Of a DNA stretch of 64,000 nucleotides, positions 43,292-54,899 are shown piece after piece. Every line of letters starts with the position of its first letter. Position 1 is the first letter of the stretch. The notes beneath the pieces are model-generated. The model saw nothing but the letters and a program-made list of their open reading frames with translations. It ran no database searches and was not told the DNA's origin. Source of the DNA: Hydrangea macrophylla (lineage: Eukaryota; Streptophyta; Magnoliopsida; Cornales; Hydrangeaceae); NCBI GenBank assembly GCA_033977485.1, contig CM066994.1:83514871-83578870 (forward strand), in the 5' to 3' direction. The translations under genes were made by a program, and so were the position numbers.

Positions 43292-44620
43292 ATGTCTGAT
43301 AAGACCGTTGATCCAATCACTGCCCGTTCGGATCTCTCTGGATCTCATCTGACTCCCGTTCACCGAGTCACCAGTGTTCTTCTCAATGGAAAAAATTTCC
43401 ACGCATGGTCTAACTCCCTTCGCCTCTACCTTGGAGGCAAACGAAAAATTGGGTGGTTACTTGGGAAGGAGGTTAAACCTGCCGAATCGGACGTGAAGTT
43501 TGAGGAATGGTTTACAGATAACTGTATTATTCTGGGCTGGATGTTTAATTCAATGGATGAACGGACCTATAATATGTTTATGTATCATGATACTGTTCAT
43601 AGCCTTTGGACAGCTTTGAAAAAAATGTATGATCATGCGCATTCTGACTCGCGTATTTTTGAGCTCTACCAGGATATCTCTCATGCTTCCCAGACTACTT
43701 TGGGACTGTCTGTTTCCGACTTCTTTGGATACCTGCAGACTCGGTGGGAGGAGTTAGCTCAGTATGAGCCCATCACTGACTTTCCTAATGATGGAGATGT
43801 TGAAGTTAAGCGACTTGATCGCCGCCGTACCTACCAGTTCTTGATGGGCCTAAAGTCCGAGTATGAGGCCCTTCGCACTCAGATCCTGAATACCATCCCT
43901 ATGCCCTCTTTATTTGAGGTCTTTGCTACCGTTGATGGTGAAGAGAGACGTCGTCGCCTGCTATCTGCTCCTGATCCTAGGCCCTCTCCTTCACCTGTCC
44001 CTGACCAGATAGCCTTTCCTGCTTCTTCTGGTGCTCGTCCTGGAGGTAATCGCCCTTACTGCCAGTATTGTCGCACACCGGGTCACTCCATTGATCGCTG
44101 TTTCACCCTTCACCCAGAATTGAAAGGACAGTTTACTCGGACTCGACCTGCGGGTCGTGGTACTAGTCGCGGCCGTGGTGCTCCTCGTACAGGAGCGGTT
44201 GTTGAGATGCTTCCTCCTCTACCTGATTATAATCAATTTCAGTCTCATGTAGGTTTGGGAGCTCCTACTCCGCCTTCATCCACTGGCCCCACGGCCGCCA
44301 TTGCTGTAGGTACTCCTACTGCTCTTCATGGTAAGTCCGGCCAACCTACTTGGATTCTCTATTCTGGGGCAAATAATCATATGACTGGTGAGCTTTCTAT
44401 TTTTACGTCACCTATTACCTCCATTACACAGTCTGTTTGTATCGCAGATGGATCTTTTATTCCTATCTGTAGTCAGGGTGATGCCCGATTATCTTCTGAT
44501 ATCACTCTTTCGTCTGTGTACTACGTTCCCAATTTTGCTTTTAACTTGCTTTCGGTTAATCGCCTTGTCAAAGATCATAATTGTTCTGTTGTATTCTTAC
44601 CTCATGCATGCTATTTGTAG
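43292..44620 (+). CDS. Element 1 gag and protease start
   Basis: The 442-codon frame encodes a Copia gag with LLNGKNFHAWSNSLRLYL near the start, a long helical capsid-like region, and a CCHC-type knuckle at about residue 251 (CQYCRTPGHSIDRC). The protease motif near residue 357 reads LYSGANNHMT, so the catalytic Asp codon GAT is TAT (44360-44362). The frame ends at a TAG (44618-44620), followed in frame by more pol sequence (DLTTKKIFG), so the stop is probably a nonsense mutation. Confidence 0.88.
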   Translation: MSDKTVDPITARSDLSGSHLTPVHRVTSVLLNGKNFHAWSNSLRLYLGGKRKIGWLLGKEVKPAESDVKFEEWFTDNCIILGWMFNSMDERTYNMFMYHDTVHSLWTALKKMYDHAHSDSRIFELYQDISHASQTTLGLSVSDFFGYLQTRWEELAQYEPITDFPNDGDVEVKRLDRRRTYQFLMGLKSEYEALRTQILNTIPMPSLFEVFATVDGEERRRRLLSAPDPRPSPSPVPDQIAFPASSGARPGGNRPYCQYCRTPGHSIDRCFTLHPELKGQFTRTRPAGRGTSRGRGAPRTGAVVEMLPPLPDYNQFQSHVGLGAPTPPSSTGPTAAIAVGTPTALHGKSGQPTWILYSGANNHMTGELSIFTSPITSITQSVCIADGSFIPICSQGDARLSSDITLSSVYYVPNFAFNLLSVNRLVKDHNCSVVFLPHACYL

Positions 44621-47591
44621 GACCTGACTACGAAGAAGATTTTTGGCAGGGGGTTTGAGCGTGACGGTCTTTACTATTTCAGTGATCCTTCGGTGTCAAG
44701 GACGTTTTCCAGTCTTCAAGCTTCCGTGTTACCTGCTCTTCCTAATTTTGTTTTGGCTGCTTCAAATAAATGTGTTTTCATTACAAACTCTAGATTTGTG
44801 GCATGCTCGTTTAGGTCATGTCAACTTTCAATATTTATGTTAGTTATTTCCTCCATTAAATAAAGCTTGTAAGGATTTCCATTTTAAATGCGTGGTTTGT
44901 GAATTGTCAAAACATACTCGCACTTCTTATATTCCTCGCATGCAGCGGGCACCTAGTGCCTTTGACCTTATTCACTCCGATGTGTGGGGACCTTCCCCCG
45001 TCACATCCATGTCCCAGCACCGATACTATGTTACATTTATTGATGACTATACTCGTTGTACTTGGGTTTATCTTATGAAGAAAAAGTCTTGAGGTTTTCT
45101 CTCATTTTAGAAATTTTCTTCAAATGATTAAAACTCAATTTCATACTGTTGTGCGTAATATTCAGTCTGATAATGGTAGGGAATATATTACTAATGAATT
45201 TCGGGCCGAACTTAACAAGGGGGGGATCCTTCAACAACTCACGTGCCCTTACACCCCCGAACAAAATGGGTTGGCCGAACATAAAAACCGTCATCTCATG
45301 GCTACGGTTAGGTGTCTCTTACGTGGTATGAATGTTCCCAAGTCTTTTTGGCATTTTGCTGTACTTACTGCTACTTACCTTATTAATCGTACTCCTAGCC
45401 GTATTCTACAAGGCCAGGCCCCACTTCATGTCCTTAGGCCTGGTAGTACACTCTTTCCCATTGTCCCCCGGGTTTTTGGGTGCACTTGTTTTGTCCAAAA
45501 TCGCAGCCCTACATGTACTAAACTTGATGATAAGGCTGTTCGGTGTGTATTTTTGGGGTATTCCTCCATGTCCAAAGGATACCGTTGTTATGATCCTGTC
45601 ACACGTCATTTGTATCATTCTTTGGATATCACTTTTTTGGAAACGATTCCGTTTTTTACAGGTGCTTCTTCTTCTCTGGAAACTCCAGTAGAACATGTCG
45701 TGGATACTGATCTCTCAGTTCTCCCTCGTCCAATGCCTATTCTTGATATACCCATTGATCAACCTAGTGACTCTTTGCCTCCAGTCGTTACAAGTGATCC
45801 TTTACATGTGTACTCTCGTCGTCCTCGCGCTCCAGACCCCGTGCCAACATCTTCTCCGGAATCAGGTATCTTATCTCCTCCTTTTGTCTCTGATGTTGCT
45901 GTTCCTCGTTATCCTACTCGTTTTCGTCGCCCTCCTTCACGCTATATTCTTTCCAGTAGTACTAACCACCCAATTTCTAAGTATGTCTCTTATCAGGGTC
46001 TGTCAAAACCATTTAGCTCCTTTGTTAGTGCAGTTGATTCTGTCTCTATTCCTCGCTCGGTCCATGAAGCTCTTCAGAATCCAAAGTGGGTGGCTGCTAT
46101 GAAAGCAGAAATGAGTGCTCTTCAAAACAATCAAACCTGGGAACTTGTCTCTCTCCCAAATGGTGAACGTACAGTTGGCTGCAAGTGGGTTTTCAGTGTT
46201 AAGTATTTGGCGGACGGAACCATTGATCGGTATAAGGCCCGTCTTGTGGCTAAGGGCTTCACACAAGTTCCAGGTAAGGATTTCGGGGCTACTTTTGCAC
46301 CGGTTGCTAAACTCACCACGGTCCGGCTTCTTGTTTCTCTGGCTGCTTCTTATTCTTGGCCTCTTCATCAGCTTGATGTCAAGAATGCATTTCTTAATGG
46401 TGATTTGTCTGAAGTTATCTACATGGATCCCCCTCCTGGTTTTCGGGCTCAGGGGGAGTATTCGGGGAAAGTTTGTCGCCTACGTAAATCTCTATGGATT
46501 GAAGCAGTCTCCTCGTGCATGGTTCAGCCGGTTTAGTGATGTGGTGCTTACTATGGGATTTATTCGGTGTCACTCCGATCATATGTGTTTTATTCGTCGT
46601 AATTCCAAAGGGCAATGTATTATTATTTCTGTTTATGTTGATGATATAATTATCACAGGAGATGATACGTTGGGTATTGTGCAAGTGAAGTGTTCTCTTG
46701 GAATATCATTCGAAGTTAAAGATTTGGGTCCTCTGAGGTATTTTCTTGGAATTAAGGTTGCTCGGTCCCGCCAAGGTATTTCGCTAACCCAACGGAAGTA
46801 TGCTCTTGATCTCCTCCAAGATACAGGTATGCTTGGGTGTAGACCTGCCTCTTCTCCTATGGATCCGAATCATAAGCTGACTGCTGAACTGGGAGAGCCC
46901 TTATCAGATCCCTCGATATATCAGCGTCTTGTAGGTCGTCTCATCTATTTGACGAACACAAGACCGGATCTGACTTTTGCTGTTAGTGTCGTGAGTCAAT
47001 TTATGCACTCACCACGTACTTCACATCTTGATGTTGTTTATCATATTCTTCGATATCTCAAGACCTGTCCTGGTCTTGGTCTATTCTTTAAGACAGGAGT
47101 TCAATCAGGTCTCTCCTGTTTTACTGATGTAGATTATGCAGGTTCAAAAGGTGACAGACGTTCTACGTCTGGTTTTTGTTCTTTTCGAGGTAGTCATCTT
47201 ATCTCTTGGAAAAGTAAAAAAGCAAGTTGTCGTCTCTCGGTCTTCTGCTGAGGCTGAGTATCGTGCCATGGCTCAGGGTACATGTGAACTCATATGGCTT
47301 CGCTCTCTTCTTGATGAGTTAGGCTTCCCTGTGGTAGACTCATCCAAGTTATTTTGTGATAACAAATCTGCTATCATGTTATCATCTGATTCAGTTCTTC
47401 ATGAAAGAACTAAGCATATAGAGGTTGACATTCACTTCATTCGGGAAAAAGTTCGGTCAGGAGTCATCACACCGAGGTTTGTTCCTTCATCAGATCAGAC
47501 CGCAGATATGTTCACTAAATCCATTGGTCCAACACTTCTTCAGTCATCTATCGGCAAACTTGGTCTCGTCAATATCTTCGCCACAGCTTGA
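44621..47591 (+). pseudogene. Element 1 pol remnant: integrase, RT, RNase H
   Basis: Order on the + strand: integrase zinc-binding region (LWHARLGHVNF near 44800), integrase core (HSDVWGP near 44970, QSDNGREYI near 45165, EQNGLAEHKN near 45260), RT (ARLVAKGFTQVPG near 46240; YVDDIIITG near 46640) and RNase H (DVDYAGSKGDRRSTSGF near 47130, ending SIGKLGLVNI). Frame breaks lie near 44765, 45095-45120, 46490 and 47215; the last is at a run of A. Almost the full length of pol survives, so the decay is by point changes and indels. Confidence 0.9.
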
Positions 47592-47598
47592 GGGGGAG

Positions 47599-47778
47599 TG
47601 TTGAAATTAAGAGATTTTATCCCCGGATTTTAGTGTGTCTTTATAGGGCATGTTGACCATATTAATGCAGATTTATTTTATTTCCTTTTCTGTTGATTTG
47701 CTTTCCTTCTTAGTTCTTCTTGTAACATTATATATTATTGGGGATGTACAATAATATATCTTTTACCCATTGTCTTTT
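47599..47778 (+). repeat. 3' LTR of element 1
   Basis: This 180-bp partner of 42610-42792 follows the polypurine tract AGGGGGAG (47591-47598). It ends TTGTCTTTT immediately before target copy TATTG. Confidence 0.88.
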
Positions 47779-47783
47779 TATTG

Positions 47784-47907
47784 AATGAATTAGAAGAAGA
47801 ATACAAGAGCCTATATATAGGTGTCTAACTCCTAGACTAATAAACTAACTAAGCGATGTGGGACAACCCAAAATACTATAATACACACTATTAACATGCT
47901 ATTAACA
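47784..47907 (-). repeat. Left LTR of element 2, second piece
   Basis: This continues the split LTR from AATGAATTAG and matches 53500-53616, including a GCCTATATATAGG TATA-like palindrome. The end has an extra 11 bp (TGCTATTAACA) compared with the right LTR. It is followed by CTCCCCCTCA, the minus-strand polypurine tract. Confidence 0.88.
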
Positions 47908-48061
47908 CTCCCCCTCAAGCTGGAGCATACATGTCATATGCACCAAGCTTGTTACAAATGTATTTCACTCGAATCCCTCCTAATGCTTTAGTGAACAAGT
48001 CAGCTAATTGATCTGCAGACTTCACATGCACTGTATGAATAACATTTTTCAAAAGTTTCTC

Positions 48062-50997
48062 TCAAACAAAGTGACAATCGACTTCAATTTGCTTTGTCCT
48101 TTCATGAAAGACGGGATTAGAGGCGATATGAACTGCAGCTTGTTTATCATAAACTAAACTCATTGGAGTAGTTTGAGTAAATCCAAGTTCCTCTAATAAG
48201 TGCTTCATCCATACTAGCTCACAAGTAGTGTGGGCCATGGCTCTGTACTCTGATTCTGCGCTAGACCGAGCTACCACAGTTTGTTTCTTGCTTTTCCATG
48301 AAACAAGGTTGCCTCCCACGATAACACAATAGCCTGTAGTGGATCTCCTATCACCAGGAGAACCTGCCCAATCTGCATCAGTGTAACTTCAACCCGTATG
48401 TGACCATGATCTTCGTACAACAAACCACGTCCTGGAGCACCTTTGAGATATCTCAAAATGTGTATCACAGCATCCCAATGGGTTGTTCGAGGACAATCCA
48501 TAAACTGACTTATCACACTCACAATGAATGCAATGTCAGGTCTAGTTATTGCTAGGTAATTAAGCTTCCCTACCAGACGCCTTTACTGTCCTGGGTCATC
48601 AATGAGCTCTCCCTGACCTGGTAATAACTTAGTGTTAGGATCCATAGGAGAATCCAAGGGCTTGGATCCTAAAAGGCATGTTTCAGAGAGGAGATCAAGA
48701 ACATACTTTCTTTGAGAGAGACAAATCCCTTCACTAGATCTAGCCACTTCAATGCCCAGAAAGTATCTAAGTTGTCTCAAGTCTTTAGTTTGGAACTTCT
48801 TTTGCAAGAAGGTCTTTAACTCCTGAATTCCCTTGAAATCATCTCCAGTTATAACAATATCATCAACATAAACAACAAATAGGATTTTACCTGCTGAAGA
48901 ATGCTTATAAAAGATAGAGTGATCAACATCACATCCCTGGAGACCAAATTCGGCAACAACTTCACTAAATCTTCCAAACCAAGCACGAGGAGACTGTTTC
49001 AGGCCACATAGAGACTTCTTCAACCGACAAACCATACTAGACTCCCTCTGAGCAACAAACCCAGGTGGTTGCTACATATATACCTCCTCCAAGAGAGTGC
49101 CATTGAGAAATGCATTTTTGACATCTAACTGATGTAATGGCCAGTGATAAGTAGCAGCTAGGGAGATGAAGAGACGAACAGAAGCAATCTTGGCAACTGA
49201 AGAAAACGTCTCGGAATAATCAAGACCATAAACCTGCGTATAGCCCTTGGCAACAAGACATGCTTTCAATCGATCAAGAGTGCCATCAGGATGCATTTTA
49301 ACAGTAAACACCCAACGACATACTTCCCAGGTGGAAGAGGTACTAATTCCCAAGTACTAGTTTCTCTCAAAGCAAGCATCTCATCCTCCATAGCTTGTTT
49401 CCATCCTGAATGGGAAAGATCCTCTGCAATAGGCTAAGGAGTAGAAAAAGTAGACAACGAGGCAACAAACGAAGAGAATGTAGGAGACAAATGATCATAA
49501 GAGACAAAATTTGCAATAGGATGAGAAGTACAAGTATACTTACCCTTCCAGAGAGCAATCGGAAGGTCCGAGTCTGACAGAGGTGGATCTGAAGACACGG
49601 AGGCCACAGGCGTAGTAGTTGAATCTTGAATAGTCTCAACATTCTGATGACGGCGAGTGTATGTCTGGAGGTCAGGACGGTCCAATTCAGCTTTGGGAGG
49701 TAGGGAGAGGGGAAGGGGAAGGGAAACCATAAAGTCAGGATCAGTAATAGAGTGAGACTCAGAGTAATATGGGGTGTATTAAAAAAGGTAACATCAGCAA
49801 AAACAAAGAAGCGATGCAAGGAATGACTATAACAACGATAACCTTTCTGTGTTCTAGAGTACCCTAAGAAAACACACTTGGTAGCACGGGGATCCAACGT
49901 GTCGGTACCTGGAGTGAGTTAATGCACAAAACAGATACACCCGAATACACGTGGAGCAACAAGGAAATGTGGAGTAGTGGGAAACAAGGTGGCATGGGCT
50001 ATGCCCCGATCTAGGATGGAAGATGGCATACGGTTAATCAAATGGCAAGCAGTAAGAACTGCATCTCCCCAGAAGATCTTGGGGACCCGCATCTTAAATA
50101 ACAATGTACGGGTGACTTCTAATAAGTGACAGTTTTTTCTTTCTGCAACCCCATTTTGCTGAGGGGTATGAACACACGAGGATTGATGAAGCATGCCATG
50201 TGCCATATATGTTGTGAAGGGATGGGAAAAATATTCTTGTGCATTGTCACTACGGAGAATTTGAATAGGAACATTAAACTGAGTCTTAATTTCATTACAG
50301 AATGTAGAAAATATAGTAAATAACTCAGAACGATTTTTCATTAAATAAAGCCACGTAGTTCGGGAAAAATCATCAACAAAACTAACAAAATACCTATACC
50401 CCTTAATTGAAGTAATACGATGTGGACCCCAAACATCTGAATGCAGTAATTGGAATGGACTAGACACATGATTATTAACTTGGGGAGCAAATTGGACACA
50501 GTGATGCTTCCCCAATTGACATGACTCACATTCTAAAGTAGATAATGACTTAAACTAGGTACTAGTAGCTTCAGATTGGCCAAAGTAGGATGACCAAGAC
50601 GATAGTGGATATGGTGAGGTGACACAGTGGCAGGACACGTTGTTGGAGTTGAAAAAGTAGGCAATTTATCAAAGTAGTAAAGACCTTCGGATTCATGCCC
50701 TACTCTAATCATCCTTCGAGTCGTCAAATCCTGAACAAGAACAGAATTAAGGAAAAAAGAAACACAAACATTAAGATCTTTAGTCAACTTTCCAACAAAT
50801 ATCAAATTAAAGGGTGAACGAGATATAAAAAAGACAGATGATAAGGACAAAGACGGGGATAATTGAACAGTCCCTATGCCTTCAACGGGCATAGAAGAGC
50901 CATCTGCCAAAGTAACGGGTGGTAAAGAAGGGGACGGTTCAAGAGACGAAAAAAAGGGTGGATATACCTGTGAGATGATCGGTAGCAGCTGAGTCAA
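48062..50997 (-). pseudogene. Element 2 pol remnant: protease/integrase, RT, RNase H
   Basis: Reading the minus strand: bases 50533-50997 carry the protease-integrase linker with LGHPTLANL; 49919-50515 carry the integrase core ([32 protein letters not shown]). Bases 49072-49353 and 48583-49035 carry RT ([48 protein letters not shown]). Bases 48062-48522 carry RNase H (RSSAESEYRAMAHTTCELVW). Frame breaks separate all of these. Confidence 0.9.
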
Positions 50998-51114
50998 TTA
51001 CCCAAGGACGAGTACAGGTAGTAAGACAAACAGTGGAGGTACCTTTCTGAGCAAGAGATGTACTAGGAGCAGAAGCATGCTGGGAGGCCTAGAACTGAAG
51101 AAATTGAGAGTACT

Positions 51115-52941
51115 CTTCACCGGAGATGGATATTGGATCACCCGCAGCAGGAGCATGAGAAGATGACGAGGGCATGTGCAAATCGAGCAGGGCGACCAAT
51201 ATGATCCCAACATGTCTCCTTATAATGACCGTCCTTGTCATAATTAGTGCAATGCGGACGACCACGATCACGGCCCCCATATCCACCACGATTACCACCA
51301 CGGTAACCACCACGGCCATCACGGGGATTACCATCACCCCGACCAGCAGTGAATGGTGGAGCCTGAGTAACTAAGGCAGAATGATCAGTAACATAGGAAT
51401 TAGAACCCTGATCACGAGATGTACTCCGGAGAACACGCTGATAAGTCTCAGCAAGAGAAGGCAGAGAGGCACCCCCTAGTAGGGATGGCAACGGGGCGGG
51501 TATGGGACGGGGCCCCCCTCCCTCGCCCCCGCCCCGCTTAATGTGATTGTCTCCCCGACCCTGTCCCGCCCCGCCTCTTCCCTTGTTCCGACCCCGACCC
51601 TGCCCGACTAGTTGTACCCCGACCCCGCCCCGATTAACATTTCAAAAAAAAAAAAAATCCCCAATCAGTGGCTCTTTCTAGCATTTTTTTCCCATATGTA
51701 TGTATACTTACAATTAAATTCATACACAGATATACATACATTTACATACATATATATGTATATGTGAATAAAAGAAGCTTCAGATCTATATATATATACA
51801 TATATATATATACATAGATGTGTGAATAAAAGAGGCTCTGTACATACATAGATATATACGGAACACACACACTATTACACATGAACATACAGTTACACAC
51901 ACGAACACACACACACGAACACAGATATACTGATATACACACGAACAGATTGGGAAACTTACCTGCTTTAGAAAGCTAGGGTTTCAATTTTGAGAAAGAA
52001 ATGGTCCTCTTTTATGAGATTTGAGAGTGACAGTCTAAAGAGAACTTGGGAAGTTGAGAGAGAGAAGCTGCGGCTTGCTTAGTTGCGTAGAGACAGAGAA
52101 CTTGAGAGAGAGAAGCTGCAGCTGCTTAGTTGCTTGGTCTTCTTTATTTGTTAACGTTAAACCCTAGTGTATATATATGCATGGTGCTAGTATTTTAGGT
52201 ATTAATACAAGGTGTAAGGGGCAAATTTGTAAAATTCAAGTATAATCGGGGTGGGTTCGGGTTTTTCAACCCTACCCCGACCCGAACCCGACTCGGGTTC
52301 TGAAAACCTCCCACATACCCACCCCTAACCCTATTAAGCCGCCCCCATACCCTACCTATTAGGGGCGGGGCGGGGCTGGACAGGGAACCCGAAAAACCCG
52401 CCCCATTGCCATCCCTACCCCCTAGAATTTGGGATCGAACAGGCTCAAAATCAGGTTTTAAGCCAGCAAGAAACTTCATAATGGCCATTTGTTCCCGCTG
52501 TTCTTGTTGTTTCTTTGCATCAGTAGTAATAGGCATCATGCCGTTCAATTCTTCAACTAACCGTTTGAAGGAGGCAAAATACTCTGTAACGGAGAGATCA
52601 CTTTTTTGCAACTGAAAATACTGAGAGGAGAGATCATACATCCGAGTGAGATCGCTGGAGAATAAGAGATGAGTATACTCCCGAATATCCTTACAAGTGC
52701 CCAAGTGACCGCTCATATCCGCAATGTGTGGTTCCATGCAATTCCAAAGAAGGGCAACGATTTGGGCATCCATTTGCTTCCATGTCTTGATGGCCTTGTC
52801 ATCGGTGGTGGGAGAAGACTCGGTAAGGTGAGCATCAAACCCTAAGCCAGGGAGAGCAATATGGACAGCCCGAGACCATTGGAGAAAATTGGATCCATTC
52901 AACTTCCTAGTGGTGAGTTGAGGAAGAGCTTTGGACTCCAT
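51115..52941 (-). pseudogene. Element 2 gag, split by a hAT insertion
   Basis: The minus-strand frame has a Met at 52941 followed by LTTRKLNGSNFLQWSRAVHI, the Copia gag start, and FLAGLKPDFEPVRSQIL before the insertion. The gag resumes to the left of 51473 with SLPSLAETYQRVLRS, then a Gly/Arg-rich part and a zinc-knuckle-like stretch (CTNYDKDGHYKETC). The 937-bp hAT element plus one 8-bp target copy interrupts it. Further frame breaks follow. Confidence 0.85.
51481..52417. mobile_element. Non-autonomous hAT element inside gag
   Basis: An exact 8-bp target CCCCCTAG lies at 51473-51480 and 52418-52425. The ends are inverted repeats: TAGGGATGGCAACGGGGCGG on the left, and the mirror CCGCCCCATTGCCATCCCTA on the right with one difference. 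The sub-terminal 100 bp on both sides are very rich in CCCCGCCCC/CCCGACCC motifs, while the interior is AT-rich with (TA)n and CACACA runs. No transposase. The 8-bp target length and end type indicate hAT. Confidence 0.93.
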
Positions 52942-53459
52942 GGAGAACAGATTGGAACCAAACAAACGAAAAAGGGACGAGATGTGAAGCGCAAAACCAA
53001 GATTTGCACCACGATCTGCACCACACTTGCACACAGAAGGCTGGCAGAGATGTTGAGGAGGTTGCTGGAGGTATTCGAGGACTGCTGGGAGGTCGCGGAG
53101 GTCAGGCAAGAGTCGCCGGAGGTGCTGGAGAGGTTGCCAGAGTTGCTAGAGTGTGCTGGAGATGTCGCCGGAGGTCATCGGAGGAGCGGCGAAGATGGAT
53201 GGAGGTCGCCGGTGGTTGGCGAGGTCAGGCGAGGCTTGCCGGAGGCTGGGTAGAGTGCTGAAGCAGTGCGACTAGGGTTTTTCCCTTTTTGTGGCTTGCG
53301 GTTAGGCTAGGGTTTGTCTTGTCCCTTTGAGGCTTGCGGCTAGGGTTGTGGTTTGATGCAACGAACAGAACTCTCGAAACACTCACAGAGGTTCGGCAAT
53401 GGACAACTCTCGTCCCTAACTTTGGGTCGGCAATGAGATGAGTGAACCTAAAATCGGTT

Positions 53460-53471
53460 GCTCTGATACCA
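53460..53471 (-). promoter_or_regulatory. Primer binding site of element 2
   Basis: GCTCTGATACCA is the reverse complement of TGGTATCAGAGC (tRNA-iMet site). It directly abuts the right LTR at 53472. Confidence 0.93.
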
Positions 53472-53616
53472 TGTAAATATGTGTGTATAATCACAATATA
53501 TTTAATGAATTAGAAGAAGAATACAAGAGCCTATATATAGGCGTCTAACTCCTAGACTAATAAACTAACTAAATGATGTGGGACAACCCAAAATACAATA
53601 ATACATACTATTAACA
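53472..53616 (-). repeat. Right LTR (5' in element sense) of element 2
   Basis: This 145-bp LTR, TGTAAATATG...TATTAACA, is the unsplit copy. It shows the empty state of the site where element 1 inserted in the left copy. A CCTATATATAGG box lies at about 53530-53541. Confidence 0.93.
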
Positions 53617-53677
53617 GATTCATATATTATTTCGAGTCATTAGGATTTTTTTCAAGCCCTAATTTCCTAGACACATG

Positions 53678-53975
53678 TGATGTAGAACTAGTTGGGAAGA
53701 AAGAGAAGAGAATATAGAGAGAGAAAAAAGAGAGAGAAAGAGAGATCGAGAAGAGAGAAAAGGCACAAAAGTTACAAGGATGAAGATAATATCAATATTC
53801 AATTCATTCAAGTCTGCCAATAATTGAGAACCCTACGCCTTTAAATAGGCAACCTAAAACCATAAAATAGTAATAAATCCCTAAATTAACGCCATAATTA
53901 AAACTGGAATTAAATGCTAAATCTAAATACAATTATTTCCTAAAATATTTTATTCCCTATTTGTGATCCCCATCA
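53678..53975 (-). repeat. 3' LTR (element sense) of element 3
   Basis: It contains GA-rich tracts (53700-53760) and ends TTGTGATCCCCATCA. It matches 56474-56763 with small indels in the GA tract and scattered substitutions. It is bordered inside by TTTCTCCTCGG, a purine tract on the minus strand. Confidence 0.92.
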
Positions 53976-54899
53976 TTTCTCCTCGGTTGAGAAGACTCCT
54001 CCGGAGAGTAAAAAGCTATCATCATACTATTGCAAAACATGATTAAGATGACAAAACTCGACCGCTGTGATCCACGTGTCATCGGTGGCGAAACGTTGCT
54101 GCTATAGAATGAGGTACTAGTAGCACAACTTGGAAGAACACCTGTACAAACGATAACAGGCTCAAAGGTATCTTGGTAAAGTAATATGTTCTCTACATTG
54201 ACAATTCAATTCATATGCATTGAGGTAGGTAAATCATTAAAAGATGCATTAGGGCCAAATAGAGGGATGATAAGAAGTGGTGGGTAAGCATGCATGGGTT
54301 GAAGGAAGTTGTGAGGAGTCATTTTCAAGCGCATACGAACTTTTACAAAGTTTACCTCGTTAAACGTAAGGATCCGACGATCAAAATCATCAATAAGAAC
54401 ATAGTGATTGTCAAATGACACACACTTACGTGAACTATGAACAAACAAATTGGGAATATGGTGCAAAAGAAACAACGAATGCTGGGTATCGGGAAGCATG
54501 GGGTGTATGAAAAGGTCAAGACTACGATCAAATGTAGAGACACACTAAAAAAGACTACGATTAGTAGACCAATTATCTAATATATTGTTAGCATGCCCTT
54601 AAAGGTTCAGGTTAGTTCGGAACAATAAGTAGTTGAGATTCGAGGACCAAATCAGGAAGGTGTGAACTGCCTAGCGTAGGTGGTAGTTTAGGTGATGGCT
54701 AAATAGAGGCCACATCTTGTAATTCAGGGGATGGTCGAGATGGGAGCTGGAGATAATCCTTATTTGGAAAGACTGACACAACTCCAACTCCACAACTTTG
54801 GGTACATGTTTATTTTCAAGCAAGAGCGGGCATGTTTGTTCTGAAAGTGGTGGACGGGAAGACTTTTGCTTACACTCAACAATTTTCCTAACATGTTTA

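Larger units (their letters stand above)
42610..47778 (+). mobile_element. Copia (element 1) inserted in the LTR of element 2
   Basis: Target TATTG is duplicated at 42605-42609 and 47779-47783. The unsplit sister LTR at 53472 shows the empty site (ACAATATATTTAATG), which fixes both ends to the base. The element has 180-183-bp LTRs, a primer site TGGTATCAGAGC at 42793-42804 directly against the left LTR, gag, pol and a GAGGGGGAG polypurine tract before the right LTR. Frameshifts and stops make it non-autonomous. It lies on the same strand as GLE1. Confidence 0.94.
42578..53616 (-). mobile_element. Decayed Copia (element 2) containing two later insertions
   Basis: Identical 5-bp targets GATTC (42573-42577 and 53617-53621) bound a minus-strand Copia. 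Its right LTR is 53472-53616. Its left LTR starts at 42578, is split after 42609 by another Copia (42610-47778) and resumes at 47784. Its gag is split by a hAT element (51481-52417). A tRNA-iMet primer site lies at 53460-53471. Pol is broken by several stops and frameshifts. Confidence 0.93.

Noticed and set aside
45332..46102. Long Leu/Val-rich + strand frames of 119 and 135 codons
   Set aside because: They are other-frame shadows of the integrase and RT of element 1.
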